The notes: generated from the sequence alone by a model not told the origin. DNA of 64,000 nucleotides from Pseudomonas sp. C1C7 (GCF_013359595.1 NZ_JABFMP010000009.1:62001-126000), one strand, 5' to 3'; counted from the stretch's first letter, positions 9,357-19,021 are shown. Made by a program: numbers and translations.

Positions 9357-9470
9357 TATAAACGAATTTATCGATTGGTTATAGCAGTTATTTGCGCTTT
9401 TTCATCGATACGGCACTGTTTAACCTTCACTCCATCGACTTACAACATTCTCAGATGGAGCCTACAAGCC

Positions 9471-10070
9471 ATGTCCCGCGTTCTGATCATCGAAAGCAGT
9501 GCCCGCCAGCAAGACTCGGTTTCCCGCCAACTGACCCAGACTTTCATCAACCAGTGGAAAGCCGCGCACCCCAAGGACGAGATCACCGTTCGTGACCTGG
9601 CCGTCAACCCGGTGCCGCACCTGGACATCAACCTGCTGGGCGGCTGGATGAAACCCGCCGATCAGCGCAACGACATCGAACAGGCTTCGCTGGAACGCTC
9701 CAACCACCTGACCGATGAACTGCTGGCTGCCGACGTGCTGGTGATGGCCGCTCCCATGTACAACTTCGCGATTCCGAGCACTCTCAAGGCCTGGCTCGAC
9801 CACGTGCTGCGTGCCGGCGTGACCTTCAAGTACACCGAAACCGGTCCCCAGGGCCTGCTCAGCGGCAAGCGCGCCTACGTCCTGACCGCTCGCGGCGGGA
9901 TCTACGCTGGCAGCACCGCGGACCATCAGGAACCGTACCTGCGCCAGGTCATGGGCTTCATCGGCATCCACGACGTGACGTTCATCCACGCCGAGGGCAT
10001 GAACCTGGGTGGCGACTTCCAGGAGAAGGGCCTGAACCAGGCGAACGCCAAACTTTCCCAAGTGGCCTGA
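9471..10070 (+). CDS. azoR: FMN-dependent NADH-azoreductase
   Basis: The 199-residue flavodoxin-fold protein carries the AzoR/AcpD landmarks: N-terminal MSRVLIIESSARQQDSVS, MAAPMYNFAIPSTLKAWLDH for flavin binding, and the C-terminal TARGGIYAG block. AzoR dimers bind FMN and reduce azo compounds and quinones with NAD(P)H, protecting from electrophile stress. The reading frame extends upstream, but the start at 9471 has a GGAG site and matches the family N-terminus. Regulation by the nearby LysR protein is plausible. Confidence 0.9.
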   Translation: MSRVLIIESSARQQDSVSRQLTQTFINQWKAAHPKDEITVRDLAVNPVPHLDINLLGGWMKPADQRNDIEQASLERSNHLTDELLAADVLVMAAPMYNFAIPSTLKAWLDHVLRAGVTFKYTETGPQGLLSGKRAYVLTARGGIYAGSTADHQEPYLRQVMGFIGIHDVTFIHAEGMNLGGDFQEKGLNQANAKLSQVA

Positions 10071-10178
10071 CCCGTTAATCGCCAGATAATCACCGGATGG
10101 TCTAGTGACCTGGCGCAACCCTTCAAGCCTGTACGCGCATCGAATCTCCCTTTGCACTTATTGCTCCTGAGTGCTCTT

Positions 10179-10216
10179 GCCCGATTGAACGCTTTAGCGA
10201 GATCGGGCTTTTTTTT
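10179..10216 (+). terminator. Rho-independent terminator downstream of azoR
   Basis: GCCCGAT and ATCGGGC flank a loop and are followed by eight Ts. It lies about 110 bp beyond the azoR stop. Confidence 0.7.
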
Positions 10217-10243
10217 GCCTGGGATTTTTTGGCCAATGCACAA

Positions 10244-10337
10244 CCTGTGGGAGCGGGCTTGCCCGCGATTGCGATGGGCCATCCAACATCTTGGTTGACT
10301 GACACGCCATCATCGCGGGCAAGCCCGCTCCCACAGG
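10244..10337. repeat. REP doublet with perfect 26-bp arms
   Basis: Two inverted copies of a GTGGGAGCGGGCTTGCCCGC element form perfect 26-bp arms (10244-10269 and 10312-10337) around a 42-bp centre. This is the classic P. fluorescens-group REP pair. Together with the azoR terminator it fills most of the roughly 340-bp azoR-EamA gap (10071-10411), in which I see no further gene. Confidence 0.85.
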
Positions 10338-10411
10338 GTTTTGTGTTGTGTGACAGTTAGCGATCGTTGGCAAAACCCGCTATCGTCGCCGCCATTCAAA
10401 ACGAGGCGAGC

Positions 10412-11278
10412 ATGGGCTATCTACTTTTTGTCACGCTGATCCAGGCGTTTTCCTTCAGTTTGATCGGCGAGTACCTGGCCGGTCATGTCGACAGTTACTT
10501 CGCGGTGCTGGTGCGTGTGCTGCTGGCCGGACTGGTGTTCATTCCGTTGACGCGCTGGCGCTCGGTGGGGCCGGCCTTCATGCGTGGCATGCTGCTGATC
10601 GGCGCCTTGCAGTTCGGCGTGACCTACGTCTGCCTGTACTTGAGCTTTCGCGTGCTGACGGTCCCGGAAGTGCTCCTGTTCACCATTCTCACCCCGTTGC
10701 ACGTGACCCTGATCGAAGACGCGCTCAACCGCCGTTTCAATCCCTGGGCCCTGATCGCCGCGCTGGTGGCCGTCGGTGGGGCGGCGGTGATCCGCTACGA
10801 CCGCATCAATCCGGACTTCTTCATGGGCTTTTTGCTGCTGCAACTGGCCAACTTCACCTACGCCGCCGGGCAGGTGCTGTACAAACACCTGGTGGCACGC
10901 CACCCGAGCGACCTGCCACATTACCGGCGCTTCGGCTATTTCTATCTGGGGGCGCTGGCGGTGGCGCTGCCGGCGTTTCTGCTGTTCGGCAAACAGAACT
11001 TTTTGCCCGAAGCACCGTTGCAATGGGGCGTGCTGCTGTTCCTTGGCCTAGTTTCGACGGCTTTGGGGCTGTACTGGTGGAACAAGGGCGCCTGCCTGGT
11101 CAATGGCGGGACGCTGGCGGTGATGAACAACCTGCACGTGCCGGTGGGGTTGCTGATGAACCTGCTGATCTGGAATCAGCATGAGGAATTGGGAAGGTTG
11201 CTGCTGGGCGGGTCGGTGATTCTGCTGGCGGTGTGGATCAGTCGACTGGGTATCCGACGAGACGCGCTACCTGTGTAG
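10412..11278 (+). CDS. EamA/DMT-family transporter
   Basis: The 288-residue integral membrane protein has about ten helices in two EamA repeats, typical of drug/metabolite transporters. It moves small metabolites or amino acids across the inner membrane; the substrate is unknown. ATG 10412 is chosen over an in-frame TTG at 10367 because GAGGCG lies just upstream and the first membrane helix starts at once (MGYLLFVTLIQAFSF). A gene of this type next to azoR is familiar in Pseudomonas. Confidence 0.8.
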   Translation: MGYLLFVTLIQAFSFSLIGEYLAGHVDSYFAVLVRVLLAGLVFIPLTRWRSVGPAFMRGMLLIGALQFGVTYVCLYLSFRVLTVPEVLLFTILTPLHVTLIEDALNRRFNPWALIAALVAVGGAAVIRYDRINPDFFMGFLLLQLANFTYAAGQVLYKHLVARHPSDLPHYRRFGYFYLGALAVALPAFLLFGKQNFLPEAPLQWGVLLFLGLVSTALGLYWWNKGACLVNGGTLAVMNNLHVPVGLLMNLLIWNQHEELGRLLLGGSVILLAVWISRLGIRRDALPV

Positions 11279-11344
11279 GAGCTGACGCAGCCTGCGATCT
11301 TTTGATCTTGAAAATCAAAAGATCGCAGGCTGCGCCAGCTCCTA
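11276..11344. repeat. Long palindromic element between convergent genes
   Basis: TAGGAGCTG-CGCAGCCTGCGATCTTTTGAT is repeated in inverse (ATCAAAAGATCGCAGGCTGCG-CAGCTCCTA), with arms of about 30 bp and a few mismatches. It starts at the TAG stop of the EamA gene and lies before the convergent mscS-type gene. It could serve as a bidirectional terminator. The GATCGCAGSCTGC core recurs at 20872 and 45568. Confidence 0.75.
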
Positions 11345-11359
11345 GGGGAAATTGGGTGT

Positions 11360-12658
11360 TTACATAATGTGCTTTTCAGGCTCGGGGATATGACTCGCCC
11401 CCAACACCGCCGGCAACAACCCTGCCCGTAGATCCGTTCCACTGGGCTGCTGATACAGGCTCAAGCCAAACTCCGGTAGTACCGCCAGCAAGTAATCGAA
11501 AATATCCCCCTGGATCCGCTCGTAATCGGCCCATGCCGTGGTGCGGGTGAAGCAGTAGATTTCCAGCGGGATGCCCTGGGCCGTCGTCTGCATCTGGCGG
11601 ACCATGCAGGTCATGTCTGTCTGGATTTGCGGGTGGCTCTTCAGATACGCCAGGGCATAGGCACGGAACGTCCCGATATTGGTCATGCGTCGACGGTTGG
11701 CCGACATGGCCGCGACGTTGCCCTGGGCTTCGTTCCAGGCCTTGAGCTCGGCCTGTTTACGGCTGATGTAGTCAGTCAGCAAGTGCACCTGAGAGAGTTT
11801 CTGTTCCTCGTCATCGCGGATGAAGCGCACGCCGCTGGCGTCGATGAACATACTGCGTTTGATCCGCCGGCCGCCGGACTGCTGCATGCCGCGCCAGTTC
11901 TTGAACGACTCGGACATCAGGCGCCAGGTCGGAATGGAAACGATTGTTTTATCAAAATTCTGCACTTTCACTGTATGCAGCGTGATGTCCACCACATCGC
12001 CATCGGCACCCACTTGAGGCATCTCGATCCAGTCGCCGACCCGCAGCATGTCGTTACTGGTCAACTGCACACTGGCGACGAACGACAGCAGCGTGTCCTT
12101 ATAGACCAACAGGATCACCGCTGACATGGCGCCCAGGCCCGACAGCAGTAGCAGAGGCGAGCGGTCGATCAGCGTCGCGACAATGATGATCGCGCCAAAC
12201 ACGTACAGAACCATTTTCGCCAGTTGCACGTAGCCTTTGATCGAGCGGGTTCGGGCATGTTCGGTGCGGGCGTAGATATCCAGCAGGGCATTGAGCAGAG
12301 CGCTGATGGCCAGCACCAGGAACAGGATGGTGAACGCCAGCGCGACGTTGCCGAGGAAATTCAGCGCGGTTTTACTCAGTTCCGGCACCAGGTGCAGGCC
12401 GAACTGGATCACCAGCGATGGCGTCATTTGTGCCAGGCGCTGAAACACCTTGTTGTGGCGAAAGTCGTTGATCCAGTGCAGGGCGGGTTGGCGGCCGAGC
12501 ATGCGGCTGGCATGCAGGATCAGGTAGCGTGCCACTCGTCCGAGCATCAGCGCGATGATCAGAAGCACGACCAGGGCCAGGCTGGCTTGCAGAAGCGGGT
12601 GCTGTTCGAGGGTGCCCCAAAGGTCTTGGATGTTGATCCAGAGCTGTTTGATATCCAT
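11360..12658 (-). CDS. Mechanosensitive ion channel, MscS family (YbdG-like)
   Basis: The 432-residue protein has about five N-terminal membrane helices (residues 20-190) and then the MscS pore/beta domain (LLSGLGAMSAVILLVYKDTL, SNDMLRVGDWIEMPQVGADG, DVVDITLHTVKVQNFDKTIV). A soluble C-terminal domain follows, as in YbdG/MscM-like channels. It opens under membrane tension and releases solutes during osmotic downshock. The reading frame ends just left of the palindrome at 11276-11344. Confidence 0.85.
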   Translation of the reverse strand: MDIKQLWINIQDLWGTLEQHPLLQASLALVVLLIIALMLGRVARYLILHASRMLGRQPALHWINDFRHNKVFQRLAQMTPSLVIQFGLHLVPELSKTALNFLGNVALAFTILFLVLAISALLNALLDIYARTEHARTRSIKGYVQLAKMVLYVFGAIIIVATLIDRSPLLLLSGLGAMSAVILLVYKDTLLSFVASVQLTSNDMLRVGDWIEMPQVGADGDVVDITLHTVKVQNFDKTIVSIPTWRLMSESFKNWRGMQQSGGRRIKRSMFIDASGVRFIRDDEEQKLSQVHLLTDYISRKQAELKAWNEAQGNVAAMSANRRRMTNIGTFRAYALAYLKSHPQIQTDMTCMVRQMQTTAQGIPLEIYCFTRTTAWADYERIQGDIFDYLLAVLPEFGLSLYQQPSGTDLRAGLLPAVLGASHIPEPEKHIM

Positions 12659-12850
12659 GGGTAGAAACGATTCTTCTGTAAGGCGCGACAGGCGATTAGA
12701 GCATTTAAGACGCTTTGTATTACGTTCGATGACAAATCAGGCAACAAAAAAGCCACTGTTTGCTGCCGATTGCACAAAGAAACTCGGCCTTCGCGCTCGA
12801 AACCGTTACCCTATGCAGCTGTTTTTTCGCATTTCTTCGAGGTAGCACCC

Positions 12851-14197
12851 GTGTTTTCCGAATTCGCCCTGCACGAACGCCTGCTCAAAGCCGTGGCCGA
12901 ACTGAATTTTGTCGAGCCAACGCCTGTGCAAGCAGCGGCTATTCCGCTGGCGCTTCAGGGGCGTGACCTGCGGGTGACGGCGCAAACCGGTAGCGGTAAA
13001 ACCGCGGCCTTCGTTCTGCCGATCCTCAATCGTCTGATTGGCCCGGCGAAAATCCGTGTCAGCATCAAGACGCTGATCCTGCTGCCGACCCGCGAGCTGG
13101 CACAGCAGACCCTGAAAGAAGTCGAGCGCTTTTCGCAGTTCACCTTCATCAAGGCCGGCCTGATCACCGGTGGCGAAGACTTCAAGGTCCAGGCGGCGAT
13201 GCTGCGCAAGGTGCCGGACATCCTGATCGGTACGCCGGGCCGGATGATCGAGCAACTGAATGCCGGCAACCTCGATCTCAAGGAAGTCGAAGTGCTGGTA
13301 CTCGACGAAGCCGACCGCATGCTCGACATGGGTTTTGCCGACGACGTCCAGCGTCTGGTGGACGAGTGCCCTAACCGCCAGCAAACCATGCTGTTCTCCG
13401 CCACCACCGGTGGTTCGGGTCTGCGCGAGATGGTTGCCAAAGTCCTGAAAAACCCTGAGCACCTGCAGCTCAATGCGGTCAGCCAGCTGAACGAAACCAC
13501 CCGTCAGCAAATCATCACCGCTGACCACAACCAGCACAAAGAACAGATCGTTAACTGGCTGCTGGCCAACGAGACTTATTCGAAGGCTATCGTCTTCACC
13601 AACACCCGTGCGATGGCCGACCGTATCTACGGCCGCCTGGTGGCGCAGGAATACAAGGCGTTCGTGCTGCACGGCGAGAAGGACCAGAAGGATCGCAAGC
13701 TGGCGATCGACCGCCTGAAGCAGGGTGGCGTGAAGATTCTGGTGGCCACCGACGTTGCTGCCCGTGGCCTGGACGTCGAGGGTCTGGATCTGGTGATCAA
13801 CTTCGACATGCCGCGCAGCGGCGACGAGTACGTACACCGCATCGGTCGTACCGGTCGTGCCGGCAACGATGGCCTGGCCATCTCGCTGATCTGCCATGGC
13901 GACTGGAACCTGATGTCGAGCATCGAGCGCTACCTCAAGCAGAGCTTCGAGCGCCGCACCATCAAGGAAGTCAAAGGCACCTACGCCGGACCGAAGAAGG
14001 TCAAGGCTTCGGGCAAGGCCGCCGGCACCAAGAAGAAAAAGACCGATGCCAAGGGTGACAAGAAAAAAGTCGCCGCCAAGGCCCCGAACAAGCGCAAGAC
14101 CACCAACCGTCCGAAGGCCGACGCGCCGTCGCTGGTCAGCAAGGACGGTATGGCCCCGCTCAAGCGCCGCAAGCCGGCAGCTCCAGCGGCGGAATAA
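12851..14197 (+). CDS. DEAD-box ATP-dependent RNA helicase
   Basis: The 448-residue helicase carries the full motif set: Q motif (FVEPTPVQAAAIP), I AQTGSGKT, Ia PTRELAQQ, II VLDEADRMLD, III FSATT, and in domain 2 VFTNTR, VATDVAARGLD and HRIGRTGRAG. The last 85 residues are a Lys/Ala/Pro-rich basic tail that probably binds RNA. I use GTG 12851, preceded by GAGG at 12839-12842, as the start; the frame is open to 12770. It remodels RNA or ribosome precursors. The closest named group is RhlE/SrmB-like, but I cannot fix the subfamily. Confidence 0.9.
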   Translation: MFSEFALHERLLKAVAELNFVEPTPVQAAAIPLALQGRDLRVTAQTGSGKTAAFVLPILNRLIGPAKIRVSIKTLILLPTRELAQQTLKEVERFSQFTFIKAGLITGGEDFKVQAAMLRKVPDILIGTPGRMIEQLNAGNLDLKEVEVLVLDEADRMLDMGFADDVQRLVDECPNRQQTMLFSATTGGSGLREMVAKVLKNPEHLQLNAVSQLNETTRQQIITADHNQHKEQIVNWLLANETYSKAIVFTNTRAMADRIYGRLVAQEYKAFVLHGEKDQKDRKLAIDRLKQGGVKILVATDVAARGLDVEGLDLVINFDMPRSGDEYVHRIGRTGRAGNDGLAISLICHGDWNLMSSIERYLKQSFERRTIKEVKGTYAGPKKVKASGKAAGTKKKKTDAKGDKKKVAAKAPNKRKTTNRPKADAPSLVSKDGMAPLKRRKPAAPAAE

Positions 14198-14210
14198 ACG
14201 CCCTGGTTGA

Positions 14211-14248
14211 AAAAATGCCCGTATCGTCAGATGCGGGCATTTTTGTTT
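14211..14248 (+). terminator. Rho-independent terminator after the helicase gene
   Basis: AAAAATGCCCG and CGGGCATTTTT pair perfectly (arms 14211-14221 and 14234-14244) and end in a T-rich tail. It lies 13 bp after the helicase stop. Confidence 0.85.
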
Positions 14249-14281
14249 AGATGGCGCATAACGCCGAGGTAGTGACTGTCC

Positions 14282-14695
14282 ATGCTGGTGATTTCCAACA
14301 ACGTGCATCTGCCGGATGACGAGATCGAGTTGACGGCCATCCGTGCCCAGGGCGCCGGCGGGCAGAACGTCAACAAGGTTTCCAGCGCCGTGCACCTGCG
14401 CTTCGACATCCCGGCCTCATCCTTGCCCGAGTTTTACAAGGAACGGCTGCTGGCGCTGCGCGACAGTCGCATCACCAGCGACGGCGTGTTGATCATCAAG
14501 GCCCAGCAATATCGCACCCAGGAGCAGAACCGCGCCGACGCGTTGCTGCGCCTGACCGAACTGATCCTCAGCGCCACCAAGGTCGAAAAGAAACGCCGCC
14601 CGACCAAGCCAACCCTGGGCTCCAAGACCCGCCGGCTTGAAGCCAAAAGCAAGCGCGGCAACATCAAGGCCGGGCGGGGCAAGGTGGATTACTAG
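14282..14695 (+). CDS. arfB: Ribosome rescue peptidyl-tRNA hydrolase ArfB (YaeJ)
   Basis: The 137-residue protein has the catalytic GGQ loop ([20 protein letters not shown]) and the basic C-terminal tail ([20 protein letters not shown]) that enters the empty mRNA channel of stalled ribosomes. The length and layout match ArfB and not release factors RF1/RF2. It frees nascent chains from ribosomes stalled on non-stop mRNA. Its 3' end overlaps that of the convergent MFS gene by 4 bp. Confidence 0.9.
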   Translation: MLVISNNVHLPDDEIELTAIRAQGAGGQNVNKVSSAVHLRFDIPASSLPEFYKERLLALRDSRITSDGVLIIKAQQYRTQEQNRADALLRLTELILSATKVEKKRRPTKPTLGSKTRRLEAKSKRGNIKAGRGKVDY

Positions 14696-15891
14696 CGCGA
14701 GTCCCGGGCTTCGCGCTGCTTCGGCGCCTGCCGGTACAGGTAGAGGCTGAGGATCAGGCCGCTGACGGCTGCCAGCGCGGCGAACAGGAATATCGACGCA
14801 AAACCGAAGCCCGATGCCACCGCGCCCGCCAGTGGCCCGGTGATCCCCAGCGACAGATCGATGAACAGCGAATAGGCCCCGACCGCCGCACCACGACTGG
14901 ATGCCGGCACCAGGTTGACCGCCTCGACCCCCAGCGCCGGGAACACCAGCGAGAAGCCAAAGCCGCTCAGCGCTGCACCCGCCAGCGCCCAATGCGCGTC
15001 CGGGGCCAGCCAGAGCAGCAGCAAGCCGAGGGTTTCCACCGAAAGGCAGGCAATCGCCACGCGAAAGCCGCCGAGGCGATTGATCAGATTGCCGAACAAC
15101 AGCCGCGCACCGATGAAGCTGGCGCCGAACAGGCTCAGGCACAGCACCGCGTTATCCCATTGCCGGGTGGCGTAATACAGGGTGATGAAGGTGGCGATGG
15201 TGCCGAAACCGATGGAGCCCAACGCCAGGCCGCAACCGTGTGGCAGCACCCGTCCGAGCACGTGGATGAACGGCAGGCGTTCGCCGGCCACGATGGGTGC
15301 CGCGGTTTTCGGCCAGGCCAGCAACAGGCCGAACAGCGCCAGCAGCACAATGCTTACCCCCATGCTCCACAAGCCCAGCTTGCCCACCAGCCACACGCCC
15401 AGCGGCGCACCGACTGCCAGTGCGCCATAGCTGGCGATGCCGTTCCAGGAGATGACCTTGGCGGTGTTCGCCGCGCCGACCCGGCCGATGCCCCAGCCAA
15501 TCGACCCGGAACCCACCAAGCTTTCCGCGCTGCCCAGCACCAGCCGGCCGATGAACAGGCTGGCCAGGCTCAACATCGGCAGGCTTTGGGTCCAGGCGGA
15601 AATCAGCATGAACACGCCGCTCAGGCCGCAACCGGCCAAACCATACATCACCGCCAGTTTGCTGCCCTTGTTGTCGATGATCTTCCCGGCATAGGGGCGG
15701 CTGAGCAGGGTGGCGAGGTATTGCACGCTGATCACCAGCCCCGCGATCACCGCGCCGAAGCCCAGTTCGCTGTGCACGTAACCGGGCAATACTGCCAGGG
15801 GAATGCCGATGTTCAGGTAGCCGATGAAGGTAAACAGGACGATGGAGACAACTTGCAGCGTGACCGCCAGGGGGCGCTGGTTTTCAGACAT
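14692..15891 (-). CDS. MFS transporter (YhhS/YfcJ-like)
   Basis: The 399-residue protein has 12 predicted membrane helices and the MFS loop 2-3 motif region ([15 protein letters not shown]). Its general look is that of the YhhS/YfcJ group of efflux permeases. It probably exports small molecules by proton antiport; the substrate is unknown. Its stop codon overlaps the end of arfB on the other strand. Confidence 0.8.
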   Translation of the reverse strand: MSENQRPLAVTLQVVSIVLFTFIGYLNIGIPLAVLPGYVHSELGFGAVIAGLVISVQYLATLLSRPYAGKIIDNKGSKLAVMYGLAGCGLSGVFMLISAWTQSLPMLSLASLFIGRLVLGSAESLVGSGSIGWGIGRVGAANTAKVISWNGIASYGALAVGAPLGVWLVGKLGLWSMGVSIVLLALFGLLLAWPKTAAPIVAGERLPFIHVLGRVLPHGCGLALGSIGFGTIATFITLYYATRQWDNAVLCLSLFGASFIGARLLFGNLINRLGGFRVAIACLSVETLGLLLLWLAPDAHWALAGAALSGFGFSLVFPALGVEAVNLVPASSRGAAVGAYSLFIDLSLGITGPLAGAVASGFGFASIFLFAALAAVSGLILSLYLYRQAPKQREARDSR

Positions 15892-15993
15892 GGGAAGGGT
15901 CCACGGTAAAGCAGGATTAGATAGGCTGCTTATGATAACGGCGCTGGCGTTCGTGGGTTGTGAAAAAGTAAAACTATTTGCCGGGCGGCTCGT

Positions 15994-16176
15994 TCAGGGC
16001 TTTTCGGGTGCGACCAGTTGTGTGGTGACCAGGGCGGCCAAGGCATTTTCCTGGCTGCCGAAACGGGCGAGCAGGGCGGCCTGCTTTTCGGGAGGGAGGC
16101 GATTCCAGATCTCGATCATCTTCTCGGCGGTGCCGATCAGGACGCTGGCCTGTTCTTCGCTGAATTCGTTCGTCAT
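15994..16176 (-). CDS. Small conserved-looking protein, function unknown
   Basis: The 60-residue soluble protein is mostly helical (MTNEFSEEQASVLIGTAEKM, then WNRLPPEKQAALLARFGSQE). The upstream in-frame ATG at 16230 would add a non-conserved-looking stretch, so I prefer ATG 16176, although the ribosome site there is weak. No signal peptide or membrane segment is seen. I do not recognise a named family. Confidence 0.55.
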   Translation of the reverse strand: MTNEFSEEQASVLIGTAEKMIEIWNRLPPEKQAALLARFGSQENALAALVTTQLVAPEKP

Positions 16177-16251
16177 GGGGGAGGGTTTCCGGTTCAGGCA
16201 GTGTGGAAAGCGCATGTTAGCGCTTTCCACACGGTCTGTACGGCGGGTGTA

Positions 16252-16383
16252 TCAGTCTTCGCTGTCAGCCTTGCGACTGTCAGTGGCTTCTTTCGGCTCG
16301 GGCTGTTGGGCACCGGCTTGTTGCGTGGTCGTCTGCTCAGGTTCGTGCAGGCTTGGGAAGGGGAGATTAGGAATCTCGTGCAT
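16252..16383 (-). CDS. 43-residue acidic, Pro/Gln-rich small protein
   Basis: The ORF starts at ATG 16383 with a strong GAGGAG ribosome site (AGCGAGGAGCGCAACC-ATG). It encodes MHEIPNLPFPSLHEPEQTTT..., ending in an Asp/Glu/Lys-rich tail (...DSRKADSED). It is probably disordered. The good ribosome site and placement in an otherwise empty gap support expression. Function unknown. Confidence 0.5.
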   Translation of the reverse strand: MHEIPNLPFPSLHEPEQTTTQQAGAQQPEPKEATDSRKADSED

Positions 16384-16539
16384 GGTTGCGCTCCTCGCTA
16401 AGTCTGTTGGTAGATCTGGTAGATCCGCGCTTTCAAAAAGCCTGGGAAGGATACAGCACGGGAAATGACAAATAGACTTTATATCCATTTGTTTCGACGG
16501 ATGGGGTTGTCTATACAGGATTCGAGGGGTCGCTTTTTA

Positions 16540-16570
16540 CTGTGGGAACGAGCAAGCCCGCTCCCACAGT
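16540..16570. repeat. Single REP hairpin downstream of phhC
   Basis: ACTGTGGGA and TCCCACAGT surround an imperfect GC-rich centre (ACGAGCAAGCCCGC). It lies 8 bp beyond the phhC stop (leftward gene) and may stabilise or terminate the phhABC transcript. Confidence 0.7.
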
Positions 16571-16577
16571 TGATGTG

Positions 16578-17771
16578 TTACTGGCAGACCGTGGCGATGG
16601 CTTCGGCCAGCAGATCCAGCCGGGTCGCGTCGATCCCGGCCACGTTCGCCCGTCCCGTGCCCACCATGTACACACTGTGATGCTCACGCAGTTGTTTGAC
16701 CTGCTCCGGCGTCAGGCCGGTGTAGGAGAACATTCCGCGCTGTACGCCAATGTGTGCGAAGCGTTCGCGCAGGCCGTGGGGTTCCAGGGCTTCTACCAGG
16801 CCGCTGCGCAGTTGGGCGATGCGCAGGCGCATGGTTTCCACTTCGTCGATCCAGAGGTTTTTCAGCTCCGGGTCGCCGAGGATGGTCGCGACTACCGCGG
16901 CGCCGTGATCGGGTGGGGTCGACCACAGGTTGCGGGCGATGTTGGCCAGTTGGCTGCGGATGTCCGTCAGTTTGTCGGCGTTTTTTGCGCAGACGATCAG
17001 TGCGCCGGTGCGGTCGCGGTACAGGCCGAAGTTCTTCGAGCAGGAGCTGGTGATCAGCAGTTCCGGCAACTGGGCGGCGAACAGGCGGGTCGACCAGGCG
17101 TCCTGTTCCAGGCCGTCTCCGAAGCCCTGATAGGCGAAGTCGATCAGGGGCAACAGTTCGCGGCGGCGCACCACTTCCAGCACCCGTTTCCAGTCGTCAT
17201 GGGACAGGTCGAAGCCGGTCGGGTTGTGGCAGCAGGCGTGCAGCAGGACCACATCGCCCTTGGGCGCCTGATCGAGTACTTCGAGCATCGCCTCGACATC
17301 CAGGCGGTTGTCGCTGCCCACGTAGGGGTAGTGACTGACCTTGACCCCGGCCGCCGCGAAAATGGTTTCGTGGATCGGCCAGGTCGGATTGCTCAGCCAC
17401 ACGCCACGGCCCGGCAGGCATTGGGCGATGAAGTCGGCGCTCAGGCGCAGCGCGCCGGTGCCGCCCGGAGACTGGGTGGCGCCGGCCCGTTTGTCGCGGA
17501 TCAGCGGCGAGTCGGCGCCCAGCACCAGCTCGTTGATGACCTTGCCGAATGCCGGGTCGCCATGACCGCCGATGTAGATCTTGCTGGTCTGGCTTTCCAT
17601 CAGCCGCGCTTCGGCCAGTTTCACCGATTGCGGAATCGGCGTCAGGCCCTGGGCGTCTTTATAGACGCCCACGCCGAGGTCGAACTTGCGCGGGTTGGGG
17701 TCCTGCGCATAGGCCTCCATCAGGCCGAGGATCGGGTCGCCGGGTACTCGGCCGATGGCGTCGAAATGCAT
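16578..17771 (-). CDS. phhC: Aromatic amino acid aminotransferase
   Basis: The 397-residue class I aminotransferase resembles TyrB/AspC. It has the PLP-lysine region SSCSKNFGLYRDRTGAL, the HACCHNPTGFD loop and an Arg near the C-terminus for the carboxylate. In this operon it transaminates tyrosine or phenylalanine to the keto acid, completing the entry to catabolism. ATG 17771 overlaps the phhB stop (TAATG), showing coupling; the long upstream in-frame extension is just phhB DNA in another frame. Confidence 0.9.
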   Translation of the reverse strand: MHFDAIGRVPGDPILGLMEAYAQDPNPRKFDLGVGVYKDAQGLTPIPQSVKLAEARLMESQTSKIYIGGHGDPAFGKVINELVLGADSPLIRDKRAGATQSPGGTGALRLSADFIAQCLPGRGVWLSNPTWPIHETIFAAAGVKVSHYPYVGSDNRLDVEAMLEVLDQAPKGDVVLLHACCHNPTGFDLSHDDWKRVLEVVRRRELLPLIDFAYQGFGDGLEQDAWSTRLFAAQLPELLITSSCSKNFGLYRDRTGALIVCAKNADKLTDIRSQLANIARNLWSTPPDHGAAVVATILGDPELKNLWIDEVETMRLRIAQLRSGLVEALEPHGLRERFAHIGVQRGMFSYTGLTPEQVKQLREHHSVYMVGTGRANVAGIDATRLDLLAEAIATVCQ

Positions 17772-18127
17772 TACTTGCGGCCCTCGGCGTCCTTGGCTAC
17801 GTCGTCGGTGCGCGCGGCCATGATGAAGTCGTTGCGGTGCAGGCCCTTGATCGAGTGGCTCCACCAGGTCACGGTGACTTTGCCCCACTCGGTCAGCAGG
17901 CCTGGGTGATGGCCTTCGGCCTCGGAGATTTCGCCGACGGCGTTGGTGAACGCCAGGGCGTGCTTGAAGTTTTTGAACAGGAAGACTTTTTCCAGCTGCA
18001 TGATGCCGTCGCGTACTTCGATGTTCCAGTCCGGGATCTGCTTGATCAGGATCGGCAACTCTTCATCGCTGACCTGTGGAGCATCGGCGCGGCAGGCTTC
18101 GCAGTGGGCTTGGTTCAATGTGGACAT
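17771..18127 (-). CDS. phhB: Pterin-4a-carbinolamine dehydratase
   Basis: The 118-residue protein carries the conserved [18 protein letters not shown] motif with the catalytic histidines. It regenerates the pterin cofactor used by PhhA by dehydrating 4a-hydroxytetrahydrobiopterin, and also affects phhA expression in P. aeruginosa (established work). ATG 18127 ([15 protein letters not shown]) matches the family N-terminus. Confidence 0.93.
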   Translation of the reverse strand: MSTLNQAHCEACRADAPQVSDEELPILIKQIPDWNIEVRDGIMQLEKVFLFKNFKHALAFTNAVGEISEAEGHHPGLLTEWGKVTVTWWSHSIKGLHRNDFIMAARTDDVAKDAEGRK

Positions 18128-18229
18128 GTCGGATTCCTGAAGTCGAAAAATGGAAATCGGTGCCTGTCTCTCCACGCTAAAGCATAGCGAGGGTTCCTGA
18201 CAGGCTCACTTGATCAAAAAAGCAGCGGT

Positions 18230-19021
18230 TCACGCCGCCTTGGGTTTTGGCGGAAATTTCGGCGCATGCAGGCCCAGCTGCATGGCTTGCTTGACCATGC
18301 CCATGATGTCCTCGTGGGCCAGGTCGAACAGGCGCTTGAGGTCGGGCAGGACAAAGTACAGTGGCTGCAGGATGTCGATGCGGTAGGGGGTGCGCATGCA
18401 TTCCAGTGGGTCGAACGCCTGATGCTCGGGTTCGTCCGACAGGCAGTACACGGTTTCCTTCGGCGAAGACAGGATGCCGCCACCGTAGATGCGCTGGCCT
18501 TGCGGGGTATCGAGCAGACCGAACTCGATGGTCATCCAGTACAGGCGCGCCAGGTACACGCGTTCCTCCTTGGAAGCCTTGAGGCCGAGTTTGCCGTAGG
18601 TGTGGGTGAATTCGGCGAACCAGGGGTTGGTCAGCAGCGGGCAGTGACCGAAGATCTCGTGGAAAATGTCAGGCTCTTGCAGGTAGTCCAGTTCTTCGCG
18701 GGTACGAATGAAGGTCGCCACGGGAAACTGCTTGCTGGCGAGCAATTCGAAAAAAGTCTGGAAAGGAATCAGTGCCGGAACGCGGGCAACTTGCCAGCCG
18801 GTGGTTTCACCGAGCACCTTGTTGATCTCGCCCAGTTGCGGAATGCGGTCGTGGGGCAGACCGAGCTTTTCGATACCGTCCAGGTATTCCTGGCACGCAC
18901 GCCCTTCGATCACTTTCAGTTGGCGAGTGATCAGCGTATTCCACACCGCATGTTCTTCAGCGGTGTAGTCGATAAAACCATGCGCATCGGGCTCGCGAGC
19001 CACGTATTGCGTCTGCTTCAT
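18230..19021 (-). CDS. phhA: Phenylalanine 4-monooxygenase
   Basis: The 263-residue non-haem iron enzyme has the iron ligands HEIFGH (two His) and MTIEFGL (Glu), typical of bacterial single-domain aromatic hydroxylases, which lack the regulatory ACT domain of mammals. It converts phenylalanine to tyrosine using O2 and tetrahydropterin. It is the first gene of phhABC. The 278-bp region to phhR holds a candidate regulator box. Confidence 0.95.
   Translation of the reverse strand: MKQTQYVAREPDAHGFIDYTAEEHAVWNTLITRQLKVIEGRACQEYLDGIEKLGLPHDRIPQLGEINKVLGETTGWQVARVPALIPFQTFFELLASKQFPVATFIRTREELDYLQEPDIFHEIFGHCPLLTNPWFAEFTHTYGKLGLKASKEERVYLARLYWMTIEFGLLDTPQGQRIYGGGILSSPKETVYCLSDEPEHQAFDPLECMRTPYRIDILQPLYFVLPDLKRLFDLAHEDIMGMVKQAMQLGLHAPKFPPKPKAA

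Noticed and set aside
14692..14695. 4-bp tail overlap of arfB and the MFS gene as antisense control
   Set aside because: Too short for meaningful antisense pairing; tail-to-tail contacts like this are common in compact genomes.
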